The notes beneath the pieces are model-generated. The model was not told the DNA's origin and ran no database searches. It saw only the letters and a program-made list of their open reading frames with translations. From the NCBI GenBank assembly GCA_037833965.1, contig AP031353.1:10790501-10854500 (forward strand): DNA of 64,000 nt. Direction: 5' to 3'. Every line of letters starts with the position of its first letter. Position 1 is the stretch's first letter. This DNA comes from Marchantia polymorpha subsp. ruderalis. Taxonomy: Eukaryota > Streptophyta > Marchantiopsida > Marchantiales > Marchantiaceae. Shown here piece by piece: positions 47,986 through 60,300 of this stretch. A program made the translations under genes and the position numbers.

Positions 47986-49326
47986 CCATGTACTTCAACT
48001 ATGCAATGACATATTATATAATGATTAAACTTCCCCACAATCATGTCTGTGAGTGGATATTTAACAATTGTCACTCCAGAGAGCTAAAAAACTCTCTCCC
48101 TCTTTAATGAGCAAGTCCTCATTGAAAGAAACTTTTATATTGAGAAAAAACTCACAGGCCATTAGATTTTGTAGCCTTTAACACTATTTTTCCAAAGCAT
48201 GAATATCGTCGTTTCAGATTTTTTGATCTATTGCGTTGTATCTCAATCCATCAAAAATCTAGATACAAAAGTTACTTCCCGAATAATGTTATCCTTTTGG
48301 ATCATCTTTAAGCTCTAGATCCACTAATCACTTCAACAGTTATCTAACGATACCCAATTTGTTCACATTCCAAAAAAGAACTTTTGAGAATAATATTTAC
48401 AAATGGAATATTCTATAGGATGTATGAAATCTTTTTGATATACAGAGTCTTTTGGACGTAATCTTTTTTATGGCCAAAATCTTTCCGATGGTCTTGGTCA
48501 GTGGTGCCCACAATGTCTGTCCGATTCGCAATCATAGTTTGTTTTTTATCTATCAAAAATCACCGTCGATCGTTGCCGTCACCGTTGAGCGACCGTCGAC
48601 CCCATTTGTCTTACCGACCATGGTTGCTCTTCCTACAAAAATTTGTTGGGCCGACCACGGTTAGCACGTCTACCGCGATTGCTCTACTAATCCTATTTAG
48701 CCCGCCTTACGTGATTTGTTTGGCCGCCATCTTGCCGTTGTCACTCGGCATTCGCTCCTTTCGAGCTTGTCGGTCTGGAAGGGGATGGCTCGACGCACAG
48801 ACGCTCCGGCCACCACTCTCAATACCAATGGGGAAGGCTCTACCATGCGGCGGGCGGGGACTACTGTTGCTTTGCCACGGACCTCTAGCCCTCATGTGCG
48901 CGGCTGAGGGGGACAAGGTTTGGCACGCACTACCCTGGTCCGCCCTGTCGCTAAGAGGCTTGCTGCTTGGCCACCGTTCCAAGGAAGGAGCTCGACTAGT
49001 CTGCTCGCCGCTCCGATTTTCCGTTTGGACTCTATCATTATCTGACCTAGGTCGCTAGCTTTGATATCAATTGTAAACATAGAAATTGAGAATCATCAAT
49101 GACAATAAATTCAAAGTAACAACCAATATGAGAAAGACAAGTGTATAATGTGGTTCACCCTCAACTGCTACGTCCACGGAAGAAATAACATTGTGATAGT
49201 ATACTTTACGTACCGTATGTTAATACACAAACCCTAGGTATATATACCCAACAACGACGACCAATCTTAGCTATAAATAGCTAATCGTGAGGTTACTTCT
49301 TCACCAGAGTTAATTTCAACATTTTT

Positions 49327-52300
49327 TTTAGTTAGTAAATTAAATCTTGGTGTCTTATTGTTACTTTTGAAGATTTATAAATAAAGCTTTTAGAAGATTT
49401 CAGTTAATAAATTGCATGTTGTCATGTAATTATCTTTAGAAAAATTATTTGATATTTAAAAATATTAATTTTAGTAAAAATAAATTACATTATAGTTATC
49501 ATGATATGTTTTGAAATAGTGTAATTAGATAGAAAAAAAAATAATTTCAACCAAGTTTGAACAGATTTTTTTATAGAAATTATTTCATCAATCAAGTCTT
49601 TGCAAATTGTTGCAAAGTAGAGTGTAATCATCTCTTTTTATAGATTGTTAAAGTGAAAGCTAAAATGACAAGTATAAAATAATAAGACTATTGATGAAAC
49701 CAAAAAACAACGGAGAAAATTTTTTCAAATCACTAGTAGAGGGTTTGGATACGAAAAATTGGTGTTTAATATGGAAAATTTGAAGTTGAACTACTAAAAA
49801 ATATGCCTAATATGAATATTATTATTATAATATTCAAAAAAATATATATGATTTTAAACTCAACAATTTTTTAGAGATTAGCAATTTTAGTTATCTTAGA
49901 TCAACAAATGTTTTTTATTATGACATTGATGAATGAAGGTAGAGGTAATGCTGTTTGTGCTACATTAAAGTTTTTGTATATAATTTTATGAATATAAAGA
50001 ATTTTATCTGAAAACGGAAAATTTTTTTATGTTATATTGAAATGTAATTTTAAGAAATTTTATTACAAACTGGATCACAAATTTCATTTTGATTGCTAAA
50101 AAATTTCAAAATCTCAATTTATCAGATGTTATGACTTTTTTCATTTTCCAAGTAAATTCTCATGGAACAAAAAGAAAATTATGATTAAAACTTAAAAAAA
50201 CAGATAAAATCCATATCATATTGTCAAATTAAGTGCAATCATTTGAGATAATTAAAACATATATTTAAAATACATCAATATGTGGAATTTTCTATCATTA
50301 TAAATGAAGAATGAACGAGCCAAAATGAAATACAGGAGAATGATGTATATAAATATATAAATCAACTATTGCCACAGTAGAATTGAAGAAAAAAAAGTGT
50401 GTCTCTCATATCACTCACGCATTCGTTCTCTTCCCTCATAAAGACAATTTAAGCAAAAACCACATCAACAAACATAACTTTGAATATCAGTGTTCAGTGA
50501 AGTTCTTAAAGTAATGCCCATGTTGCTTGTGAAGTAAGAAAAATTATAATCCACTTACACGTTGCAGGAAAAATCAAAATGAAGCGATTCCTGGGTGGAA
50601 AATGTCTTCACAAGTTGGTCTTGATCAACAGTCGTGTAAAACGTGAATTGTCTATGTTGATTATCCTATCTCCTAGTATCTCCAGAAAAGTCTGAACTCT
50701 ATCTTTCCTATGAATTTAGAATACTCTAAAACTTTGGATCTGGGCAGGGCATGGGGGTCTGCGCTTATCATAACATAGTGATATTCTGGATAGAACGGAG
50801 AATTCAGATTGCCAAACTTTTCTCAAAGTAGGTTCCGACTCTAATTTGGTGATACTAGAAACCATACTTAATAAACAACATGTCAACGTTGATATCGCCA
50901 TTAACTAATAGTAGAGAGAGCGAGTTTAACTGTGCAACGTGAATACCGATTGATAACTTTTGACAGATATCCAAATTTACAGTGAGTGCGGAAGACCATG
51001 GATTGGATCGAGAAAAACGTGTCTCTGAAAGCATATCTTGTTCCTATACGATAGTGAGACCATAGGCGATATGGATGAAAAAAACTGGTGAAGAACACAG
51101 AGCAAGGAAGAATCACAGGGAATTCTATGTTGCCATTGGGCACCGAATTGTGGCAGTTTTCCTAGTTTTTCTAATAAGGCCTCACATTGTTATGACTTGC
51201 AGAAAAGACTTTACACATTCCTATGGCATATCAAAGTATATCTTGTCTGATTTCAAAGTTCTGTATTTTCCAATACTAGAGTACAAAAGCTTTCAGTGTT
51301 TCCATCTTATACGCCGTCTTTATTGAATGATGAAGTAAACTCATATGTAGAAAGACATACATCTTCCAGTTATAATGGTTTTGCAATTTAATCATTTTTT
51401 ATGTCATATTATCTTCACATCGGATCTAAAATGGCAAATTTAAAGTACTCCAGGAGAGTATGAGTTGAACATTTGGATATACAAATGGTTAAAAGAGATT
51501 AAAAATAATGTTTTTTCTTCAATCAGAATTCAGATGTTAATTCTTGGAAGGCGCTAATATAAGCTGAATATACTTACACTAGAAATTTATGTAAGTTGTA
51601 ATTTCTTCGTTGTAATAAGTGAATGATGGGAAGAGCTAGGCCAGGGGATGGATCTTGTGTGATTACGGATTCTAATCGGAAATGAAGAAGTTAAAATATT
51701 TTTTCAGTGTCAGGAAGCGAGAAGACAACTTGACCTCGTTGAATTTCCAACACTTTGAAAATGTTGAGGAAAGTATCATTCAAGGTGAACATGATATTTG
51801 GTGGGCTTAAAAGTCACAGATACCATTTACGCAATATAAATTAACGTTCATCAGAACTCTGATAATATATGATGTCAAAGAACCAGGAAGTGGAATGAAA
51901 CCTCAAGCTCACCCTCTCTCAGTCATGGCAACCCTGGAGATCTTATAAAATCGGCTCCTGTTATTCTAGATTATACAACACTTCCATGCAGATGCGCTGG
52001 CCTTGATTTAGTCGTTGTTTCCTCGTCCGCTGCAGAGGATGTCACCAAACATGAGAATTATAATGAAGAACTTACGCATATCAGTTTCATGAATTTCACA
52101 TGAGCATGTAAGTACCTATTGTTAATGTTTTCTCAAGGCTCACCCCTGACGACATCCGTGGAATTATTATTTGACTGAGCCTAAGGATACAACATGACAT
52201 CCTGGTAAAGAAGATCCCGAATCTGTATACATTCTAGATTTGTGGATTCATGCGTTTAATTCATGACCTGCTATCATCAGCTCCACGTGTTTCATCTCCG

Positions 52301-52427
52301 GAAGAGATGGAATAATTTGGAATGAGCTGGACCGTCTTTCTTTCTTTCCTACTCGAAGGAAAGGTTCAATATTATGAGGTATATAAAGCTCGAAGGTCGT
52401 TGTCTGAAATCATCCTCTCCCTTCGGC
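49327..52427. other. AT-rich end block and gene-free spacer
   Basis: 49327-50600 continues the AT-rich repeat-like DNA. From about 50600 the composition returns to normal, with only short frames (plus 51075-51326, minus 51143-50901), none recognised. Confidence 0.45.
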
Positions 52428-52467
52428 GCTTCACCTATCATCAGAGTCCGCTTTGGATAGGTGAAGC
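52428..52467. repeat. hairpin upstream of the 233-aa secreted protein gene
   Basis: Perfect 12-base arms (GCTTCACCTATC and its complement, 52428-52439 and 52456-52467) with a 16-base loop. It lies about 230 bases before the start codon at 52696, possibly in the promoter or 5' leader. A second short pair, CTGCTGAC/GTCAGCAG, follows near 52487-52514. Confidence 0.7.
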
Positions 52468-52695
52468 AGCGCTGGAGAGAAGCATTGCTGCTGACGGAGA
52501 GGTACGGTCAGCAGACATCTCTCGAAATGCTTTTTGTCATATTGTGGTGGAGATTTTGCATTATCCTACAATTAAGTTCACTTCCAAGTTCCTTGTCTCC
52601 TAAAAGTCGAGCATGCAGAGGTATTTGTGTGCTCACGTAGTATTTCCGATTTGATAGTACGATAAAAACTAGAGGAAGGAGCGCGGGCAGGAATC

Positions 52696-53397
52696 ATGGC
52701 ACAGCTCAGAACGGGAATTATGATTGTGGCTTTTCTGATTGTGCCCTTCTTGCAAACCTCCGAGGCCTTGGATTTCCTCTTCTGGGATGGACCAACGTGC
52801 ACCGGCTTCGTGCAATCCCTCTGCACCGCCATCAGCAACGACACTTGCTGCATCGCAGATAATGCCTACCAGTCAGTGCAGGTCCAGGAAGGGGATCCAT
52901 GCAAATCGGCCACCACCTTCAAAGACGGAGATTGTGCTGCCAATGTCACAGTTACCACAACCACTGGTAATGTATGCTTCGACAGCGGTGGACCCACTTA
53001 CACCGCGGCTAGCTGGACGCCCTTGCCTTGCATTAATGGCACCCCCATCGTAGTTCCCATCAACACGAGCACAAACGGGACGACCGATAATGGGACATTC
53101 AATGGAAGTACGCCCACCGTTCGCCGGAGGGCTCTGTTGAGTACTCTTCGTGGGCAGGAGGCCATTCCAGAACGTGATTTAACCAGCCAAGCCCGACCGG
53201 ATCACAATGTAATCTACTACCGAGAAGGTCCAACGATGGGGATCTGGAGCCTTTCCAGCGGTGGTGCTAGTAAAGCGGAGCTTCTGGAGCAACTTTCGAG
53301 TGTGCCGGACGAGGACAAAGTGTCCTGGTTGTTCTCTCATGGCGCTACGTACGATGATGCAATGGAAGGAGAGTTGTTGGAGATTGTAGAGGCGTAA
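52696..53397 (+). CDS. secreted cysteine-containing glycoprotein, 233 aa, intronless
   Basis: Single-exon frame. The ATG at 52696 is followed by a strong signal peptide (hydrophobic to about residue 25, TSEALD cleavage area). The next 95 residues form a domain with eight Cys: C-x7-C-x7-CC-x16-C-x10-C-x13-C-x17-C. Several N-glycosylation sequons follow (NDT, NVT, then a run of N-x-T/S around residues 120-138). At about 144 a VRRRALL stretch contains RRxL, the form cut by plant S1P subtilases in RALF precursors. The C-terminal 85 residues lack Cys and end acidic. The start fits because the signal peptide begins directly there. The CTG...CC layout faintly recalls small secreted proteins of fungi, but I cannot confirm a family. 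The function is unknown; extracellular location is inferred from the signal peptide. Confidence 0.8.
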   Translation: MAQLRTGIMIVAFLIVPFLQTSEALDFLFWDGPTCTGFVQSLCTAISNDTCCIADNAYQSVQVQEGDPCKSATTFKDGDCAANVTVTTTTGNVCFDSGGPTYTAASWTPLPCINGTPIVVPINTSTNGTTDNGTFNGSTPTVRRRALLSTLRGQEAIPERDLTSQARPDHNVIYYREGPTMGIWSLSSGGASKAELLEQLSSVPDEDKVSWLFSHGATYDDAMEGELLEIVEA

Positions 53398-53479
53398 TTT
53401 GTCGACTTCATAGAGATGTTGCTGATTGATTGCTTCGGTTCAACCTGTAATTATAGAGGAGGGGTTTATTATCTGATTT

Positions 53480-54073
53480 TTATTCGGTCGAGGATTCCAG
53501 TAGATAATGAAAGTCGAGGTAGGGTGTGACATCTGCCTCAACAGCCATGCAGGCCTGTACCGTAGCACGATCATGTTTCTGCACTTCACTTGGGAATAAG
53601 GTCAAACGACTTATGAACTGAAAAGAGCATTATGGCAAAATGAAATTGTAAATGAGATATCAGTGTTATCGAACACATGGTATCGAGACAAATTCACTCA
53701 CATAAATTGTGCATTGCATTCTCCTATGATACGGATGGAAGGACAATGCAGATACCTGCCAGATAAAGAGTCAATTCATACTTTATGTAGTTGGGTCCAT
53801 GGTTGAGTGTTCTAAATCTTGGCGGACCACAAGATACATTTGAATCGAGAAACTCTTTATATGACGTTGAAGTCAAACAGATTATAGTTTCAGATTTTTA
53901 ACAATCGTGACCCTTGGAAGAAATATCTTCGATTGGATCGTATACTCACAGATGGCTCCTTCTTTGACAGAAGGAGCTCCCTCTGCTGTTACCGGAGTAG
54001 CATGCGTATATAGTGTGTCAATTTCGCCATCTACAAACCCCGTAGAAACATCGATACGTTTCTCTCCGTCCAT
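53480..54073 (-). CDS. candidate multi-exon gene, incomplete model
   Basis: Three coding-like blocks on the minus strand: 54073-53950 (ATG, MDGEKRIDVSTG, ending T|GTGAGT), 53852-53756 (FLDSNVSCGPPRF ... IKYELTLYLAG, ending CAG|GTATCT) and 53617-53480 (after CTCTTTTCAG; 45 codons to a TAA, SRLTLFPSEVQKHD ... PYLDFHYLLESSTE). The splice signals are good, but the phases do not join cleanly: block 1 ends in phase 1 and the acceptor before block 2 would create a stop, while block 2 also ends in phase 1 but the long frame of block 3 needs phase 0. A 54-base phase-0 stretch after 53756 is an alternative exon. It may be a real gene with a small exon I missed. The last block ends about 80 bases from the stop of the convergent 233-aa gene. 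No family is recognised. Confidence 0.3.
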
Positions 54074-54580
54074 AGTTTCCTCATGTATGATTTTAGATTA
54101 ATGGTGTTGAACTATGATCATGCTCTGAATTCACTGTTTAATTTCCTATTTTAAAAAAAAAGAAGTTTTGAGAAGAACAGAAAAATAACGAATTTATCAG
54201 AAAACAAATGATAAAATTGATGATAATTTTTCACCTTTGAAGAATATCCCTGAAACCCTTGATTCCAGCTGTGAGCAGTGCCATGTATACCACCTAGTAC
54301 ATCAGTGGACCATAAAGTTTAGCATGTAATAATAAAATGCTTTAAATTGAAAGAATGTAGCAAAGTATACACTTATTGAAGATTACCATCGCCAAATAAT
54401 AGTATCAATCATCCACAAATATTATATGAAGGTTATATTTTTGCTCTTGGAACAAAGGAAATATATTGGAGGGATGTTTTACTGCAAAATGAGCGTCTTT
54501 CATTAGCAACTAAAGAGTCTAAGAAGAAGTTTTGATCTTGCTCTGATAAAGAGCGCAATATCAAAATGTATTCACAGGAA

Positions 54581-54626
54581 GAGGCCATTACAGAACGCGA
54601 TTTAACCAGCCAAGCTCGACCGGATC
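54581..54626 (+). repeat. 46-base echo of the 233-aa gene
   Basis: Matches 53158-53203 within the secreted protein gene with three mismatches in 46, same orientation, about 1.4 kb downstream. Similarity ends abruptly on both sides, so it is a fragment rather than a second gene. Confidence 0.85.
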
Positions 54627-55406
54627 GCCTTCAAGAAATCGACATGGCTCTATTCCACTGCAAGCTAGCTGGCAATGGTCACAGGGACATAAACTTGAAA
54701 ATTCCGCCATATCCAACCCTGACTTAAAGCCTCCGAAGGACCTTGTTGTATAAACATGAACCATTCTCACGTAACACGAAGCTTTTCACATCAGCTTCTT
54801 CACCCCTTCACTTTATTAATGAAACATAAATCCAATACCATCGTCTATCGTCCATACATAGTTGAAAGACTGTTTAAATAATTCATCTAAGCCAACAGCT
54901 TAACCGATCCAAATGTTCAGTTCCAAGATGAACTGGACTTGCTTGGACCATATTTATCTTGAGATCAATTTCCAGAGAAAACGAGGTTTCACATCTTGGA
55001 TGTATCACGCTTAGAAGAGAAGTGAAGGGAAGAATCAGAGCTGAAATACAAAATCAATTGATAAAGAACCTGGCTTTGTATGTACACCGAGAGATGCTAA
55101 AGATATCATACACGAGTATTCGAGTTTACGTAATGTTAGTCTTTTCTACAGGTTTCACAGTGACTTTTCATCTGGATGTTCCATACGAATTGATTTGTCT
55201 TGAGTCGTCTAAAACCGCATTGCTGAGGTGCAACTCCACGCTGGTTTCCTCCCTTTCCTACTCAATGAAGGTCGTAATTTCAAGCTCGTAAGGTTGTGCA
55301 TCGAATCCATCTCTGATCGTTGTTTGTTGGGAATCTGAATTGTAACAATGGGCGTGTATTGCTGCTGCACGTGGATCTACTGCATCTCGCTTGACCAATT
55401 CTGATT
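54627..55406. other. spacer 3' of flotillin
   Basis: One 110-codon plus-strand frame (54959-55291), unrecognised. The end of this stretch is the 3' flank of the flotillin gene. Confidence 0.4.
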
Positions 55407-57301
55407 CTATTTTCTTGCTGCGACGGCTGAGTTGCCATTCTGAGGCATGAAATGAAGAGTTGGCATGCCTTGGTTTGGCAAACCATTGATGCCCGTTTGC
55501 TCCTTAATCGTACTGAAGAGAGGAGGAATCATGCGATACACGTCTGCGATAGGTTGAGCTGCGCTTGGAGCGCTGCCATCGGCGGACGAGTTTCCTGTAG
55601 TCCAGACGGAAACCTTCGGCTCCAGTCCTTTGATGGCGTTGGCGTTGATCTGGCCCATTTCCTGGTACACCTTGCGGTCGATCATTAAGAAGTCGTGGAA
55701 TGCACCTACGTTTCCTTCGAAGGCTGAAAGCATCGACGTCACATAAGCTGCTTGAGCTTGTGCCATTATGCGAATACCTGCACAGGGACCACAAATACTC
55801 AAATTAATCTTCTGCCTTTCCTTCGCAAAACGGGCTGGATGATCATTTTGAATCTGTCAGATTGTTTCTAATGGTGAATGCCTTGCATTATCTGAAACAG
55901 AAGTTTAGTCTGAATTTCTTAAAGCATCTAAATCCGTGAATAAATGTCTTTACCTTCTGCTTCTTTTTCCTTGGCGTAGAGAAGAGCGTCTGCTTGTTTC
56001 TGCTGCCGATAGAGGAAGGCATCAGCTTCTTTCTGAACACCTTCTGCCTCGGTCGAGCGAGTGTAGAAGATAGCATCCGCCTCCTTCTGCACCTTGTACG
56101 CCTGTGCATTCGTGGCTTGCACGTTAACCTCGTAGTCTACCGTTGCCCTCGCGAGTGCTTGTCCCCTGAGCCGCTCGGTTTCTGCTAGAGCCTTCTTCTT
56201 CTCTAAGTCCCTCGTCAACTCCGCGTCTCGAATAGATGCTGTCCTGTCAGCTTCGATTTGAGCGATTTTCGTGGTCTGCTCCCACTGTGCTTTTTGCGCC
56301 GCCAATGTCGCATTGGCTTCTGCAACTTCTGCTTCTCGCAAGTTTTCAAAGATCTTCGTTTCAGCATCGACCTGGTGAAATGCGCGTCTAGTAAGTATTA
56401 TATCATCTTGGTCGATAACAAACAAGCCAAATGAAAGACTGGTGGGTGAAATTCCACCTGTTGTCGCTTGAAATTCGAGATGGAACTCGAGGACAGGAAT
56501 CCTTGCGACAATAGAGAGAGGGATATCTTTGAAGGAGGAAAAAATCATTCTGATCCACAGATCACAAGTGGTCGATGCGTTCGCTCGGAGATTGTACTGC
56601 ACAGTCAAGGAAAAGTTTCTTACCTTGACTTCCTGCTGTCGGGCCTCGGAAGCACGATTCTTAGTGTAGATCTTGGTTTCTGCTTCGACCTTAGCCTTAT
56701 TTCGGAGCGTTAGTCCCTCTCGTTCTTTCGCTCCTGTGTCTCCCTTGTACTTCGCCTCTGCGACGTCCACTTTAGCCTGGTTCGCTGCTTCTTGTTGGGT
56801 CTTCTGACCCAAGTAGGAAAAATACTCGTGACCTTTGATGTCGACGAGTTGCTTGATATTGGCATTGTAAATGTGAAGCCCGAACTGGTCAAGCTCGAGC
56901 TGCACTTTGTTGAAAACCTCTTGCTTGAAGGCCTTCGTTCCTTTGAATACTTCTTCCATGGACATGCCGGCTGCAAGCACACGCGTTTCTCCCTCCACAA
57001 TTCCCTTTATCAAGTCCGTGACATGACTGCCGGACATGTCATGGGCCGCAATCAGCTTTGCGTATCGCTTCAACGAGTCGACATCATCCCGGGGACCGAT
57101 CGTAAAAACTGCAGGTAGTGTAAATGGAAGCTTTTCTATGCTCATAGCTTGAACATCGAACGAGTAGTTCATAGGGCTTATGTCGAAGGTCCGAGCGGAC
57201 TGCATCGGCCATATCCATCCTTTCTTGGCAAGCTTGATGTCAGTGATACCCGAGCCAGTGACAATTAGATACTCGGACGGCTTTGCGATCATGTACTTCA
57301 T
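55407..57301 (-). CDS. FLOT: flotillin-like protein, three exons
   Basis: Exons 57301-56624, 56371-55954 and 55777-55407 (678, 418 and 371 bases) give 488 aa, the usual length of plant flotillins. Donors are CAAG|GTAAGA (phase 0) and GAAG|GTAAAG (phase 1), with CACCAG and TGTGCAG acceptors. It starts [16 protein letters not shown]. Residues about 1-190 form the SPFH/band-7 domain ([33 protein letters not shown]). Residues about 190-370 form a long charged coiled coil rich in AE and EA repeats ([39 protein letters not shown]). The C-terminal part ([27 protein letters not shown]) is the flotillin tail. Flotillins scaffold sterol-rich plasma-membrane microdomains and clathrin-independent endocytosis. 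No truncation or missing segment is visible. Confidence 0.96.
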
Positions 57302-60300
57302 GGTGACTGTCTTTGTTCCTAAGTGGATTTCTCAAACTTTTTCCTTTGCTGTAATTGTTGTCAATCCACTCCCAAGATTCTAGGACTTGTTGGCAGCCCG
57401 AAGGTGCAAATTTGGTACTGCCTGCAATAGAAACAACGCCAATCGGGTTTGTTACGGACGAGCTCTTGAGGAGTGATGCCCTTGTGTCAGTAAGAGTAAA
57501 GATAAAGCAATTCCTAATTCGAGTCCTCTGATGCCAGCGATGCTGTCTGTACTAAGATTTTCAGGCTAGAGCAGTTTGTTGGAATTAGACTCTACTTTCC
57601 AAGGAGACTTGTTCCAGGGCGATGTCAGATGCTCGCTGGTGAGCATGACTGCCGAGGAGTTGGGATTCACAGAGCAAGACATGACAAAAATAAGGACCCA
57701 GAAGAAAAGTGGAAGACGACATTCGCTTTTAAACATCTTAGAAACAGCACATTTCAGCAACACGCATTGAAGCTATGCTTGGATAAGATTGCAGATGCAA
57801 AACCCATCGTAATCTGGGGTTGGTGCTTCACCTGACTGCTTTTGTTCAGATTGTTGATAGACGGTCGTGTTGATGAAGTGTTTGCAGGTCTCACCGCTCT
57901 CACCAGAGTGGTGTAAAGGAGTCCAGAAGAAAAAAGGAAAAGCTTGTTCACTATCAAAAAATTGAATTGTCAATTGTTTGGATTGGGAATCTAGACCACC
58001 AGTATCAATCGAAACACACAAGTTGAAAGAATCTTCGAATTTATAGGCTGTCACCGTTCCCAGATCATCTGCTTAGACTGCATGTAAGCTGTTTGATACT
58101 GTACTGTGAATGTTGAAGGAGTTTATATGGTTTGAGTTGCAAAAGGTGCACTCAAGATACGAGCTAAAATGGAGGAGAAGAGTCTTGGAGAAAGAGCCAA
58201 TGAGAACTGCGAAGGAAGTTGAGGAGCAGTAGAAGTAATTATTGCAGTCAAAGTCATCAGAATAACGTCCCGATCAGTTCTGAGCGCAATTTGAAGATTT
58301 TGAGAACTGAGAACGGCTACAACGAAAGGCCTCGATCAAAGCGCGTGACGACCCTGGAATGCCGTTCTAACTTGCACTCCTCCCGGGTGGCAACCAGGAG
58401 GTACCGATGTCACGTTCGGGTGGGCCTTCAGGCTGGAAAGCCGGTTTCCAGCGGAATCCTGGCGAGATCCAGTCAACCCCAGCAATAAATCGCTCATCTT
58501 GAATCCTACAAAATTGGGGAGACTTTAATCGGATCTGGACGTACGAGGAAGGTTTTAGGAATTTTCAATTCTGACGGAGGCCAAATTGTCAATACAAAAT
58601 CCGCCCTACACATGAATAAAAGCCTTTTGTCTATCAAACATTCAAATAGCTCCGCGTAAATGTTGACATCTCATCCACACTGTTGACGTGTTTGTCCTTT
58701 CGTAGTGAAGGGGCCATTCCCGTGAAGGAGATTAGTGCAAATAGATAGCACCTTTTCCTACGACGGCTGTACAAAGGTGTTAAAAGCTACATCAGGTTTA
58801 TCCGAATTAAAAGTGCAAGTATCTAGTAGTTGACCGAGTCCAAAGACCAGAGTCGAATGTAGCCTCTGTTCGGGGGTCACTAAGCACCAATTGCAGTCAA
58901 ACGAAAGCCATGGCTGCAGCAGAGGAATAAAGAGCGTAGCTATATGCCGCAGTTTTACCCTTCCGGTGTTTCCACTGGACATGGTAGCTTAGCCTAGGGT
59001 CGTCCATAGGGGAATGCGCGACATCAATCACTTCATCGTGAGTCGAAACTCGGCCTACCGTGACACGATATATCTGTATTACTACGCACTTCGTCAACAT
59101 CGCGTCAATACAGCGTGCAGTTTGCTCAGATGGGGGGCAAGTAGGAGACGAAAAAAGAGGCCGGGAAGATCACCAAGGACCGGGACAATAGAAGCTAGGA
59201 CCAGCAATAGATTCATTTTCTTTCCAGGACTCAAAAGTACTCTGGGGGACACCACTCCCATGTGACGGATGTGAACCCGGATCATTATCTATATGACCAG
59301 ATTCTGTGCACGATGCAGGCCAGTGCCGGATCTGACTGTGAGGAAGGAAAGCCGGCGAATATACGTGAACGAAGATGTTCCGGAATAAGTGTAGAGTAAT
59401 CGTCACCCTCTAGGCTCTAACACTATAAATTAACCTCCTCGTTTCTCATAGCGCGGTTGTCGCATCCACAGACACTCGGCCATCACTGCAAATCAAGGCT
59501 GACATATCAATGTTGACTTTCAAACCAAAGCTGCTATCAGACTAGCTGAAGTGGTCACGCCAGTCGCACTCAAGCAGGGCCTACGGCTTTGTGTGGGCAA
59601 CTTCCTCGCCACGTTGGACAGAATCCCGATGGAGCATTAGACTGGCAGGAACAAAACCGATGTCAACCAATTTGAACCCGAGACCGAGTCTTGTCTTTTA
59701 AGATAAACCTCAACCTCGATTTCAATGCCAACGCCATCTCTTGTATGCTTACGCAGAGGACGATTAGTTCTTGTCATTCGCACGATTTTGTCTTTCCGAA
59801 AAACATTTGACGCCCAGCTATCCCAAGCTTTGCAAGGCTTCTCTCTTGCTTTTAGTTGTCTGCGAGAGATCGATCCGAAGATACTGCGAACAGATACCAG
59901 AGCCGACATATGAAAGTTCTACTAGCGTGGTGAAACTCAGAGTACCGAGTAATTATGGTAAAAGGAGGTTCTACTAGCCGTAAGAGGGAGTGCGGTTCCT
60001 GTTTTCCAAGCCTTCCGCCATCTCAGCGCATCACGCGTGTAAAAAGTGCTCGTGAAGAGCAACGATCAAAGTGTCTGAAGAGATTTTCTGAAGCATCCTC
60101 TTTCAGTCCATGAATTTATGATCAACATCGAAAGAGTTTATGCTCAGCCGTCGAATCGCATGTTTTTGGATCGCATAAGGATCTTGACTTTTATGCCTGC
60201 CTGCATGTGTCTGCATTGCATAAGGAACTCGAATTTTATGTTTCGAATTCTTTTCACGGAAAGGGCGATGCACCGCTGTGTATTTTAGAATAATGCCATT

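Larger units (their letters stand above)
46372..49326 (-). mobile_element. non-autonomous LTR retrotransposon fossil
   Basis: Minus-oriented LTR element. The 5' LTR is 49321-49072 (250 bases, TGTTGA...TTTACA). The primer-binding site, about 49071-49058, resembles the tRNA-Met type (TGATATCAAAGC). A purine-rich tract lies next to the 3' LTR at about 47462-47477. The 3' LTR is 47461-46377 and holds a nested DNA transposon; without it the length is 250. Both ends are flanked by TTTTT (46372-46376, 49322-49326), a 5-base target duplication. The interior is only about 1.6 kb and shows no capsid, protease, integrase or polymerase domain, so the element was dependent on others (TRIM/LARD-like). The LTRs agree at roughly three quarters of sites by eye, so it is old. 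The interior holds a GC-rich block (about 48480-49060) and three tandem units. Confidence 0.8.

Noticed and set aside
48501-49058. 185-codon plus-strand ORF as a host gene
   Set aside because: It lies inside the LTR element next to its primer site, antisense to the element, has no known domain, and its openness is explained by high GC.
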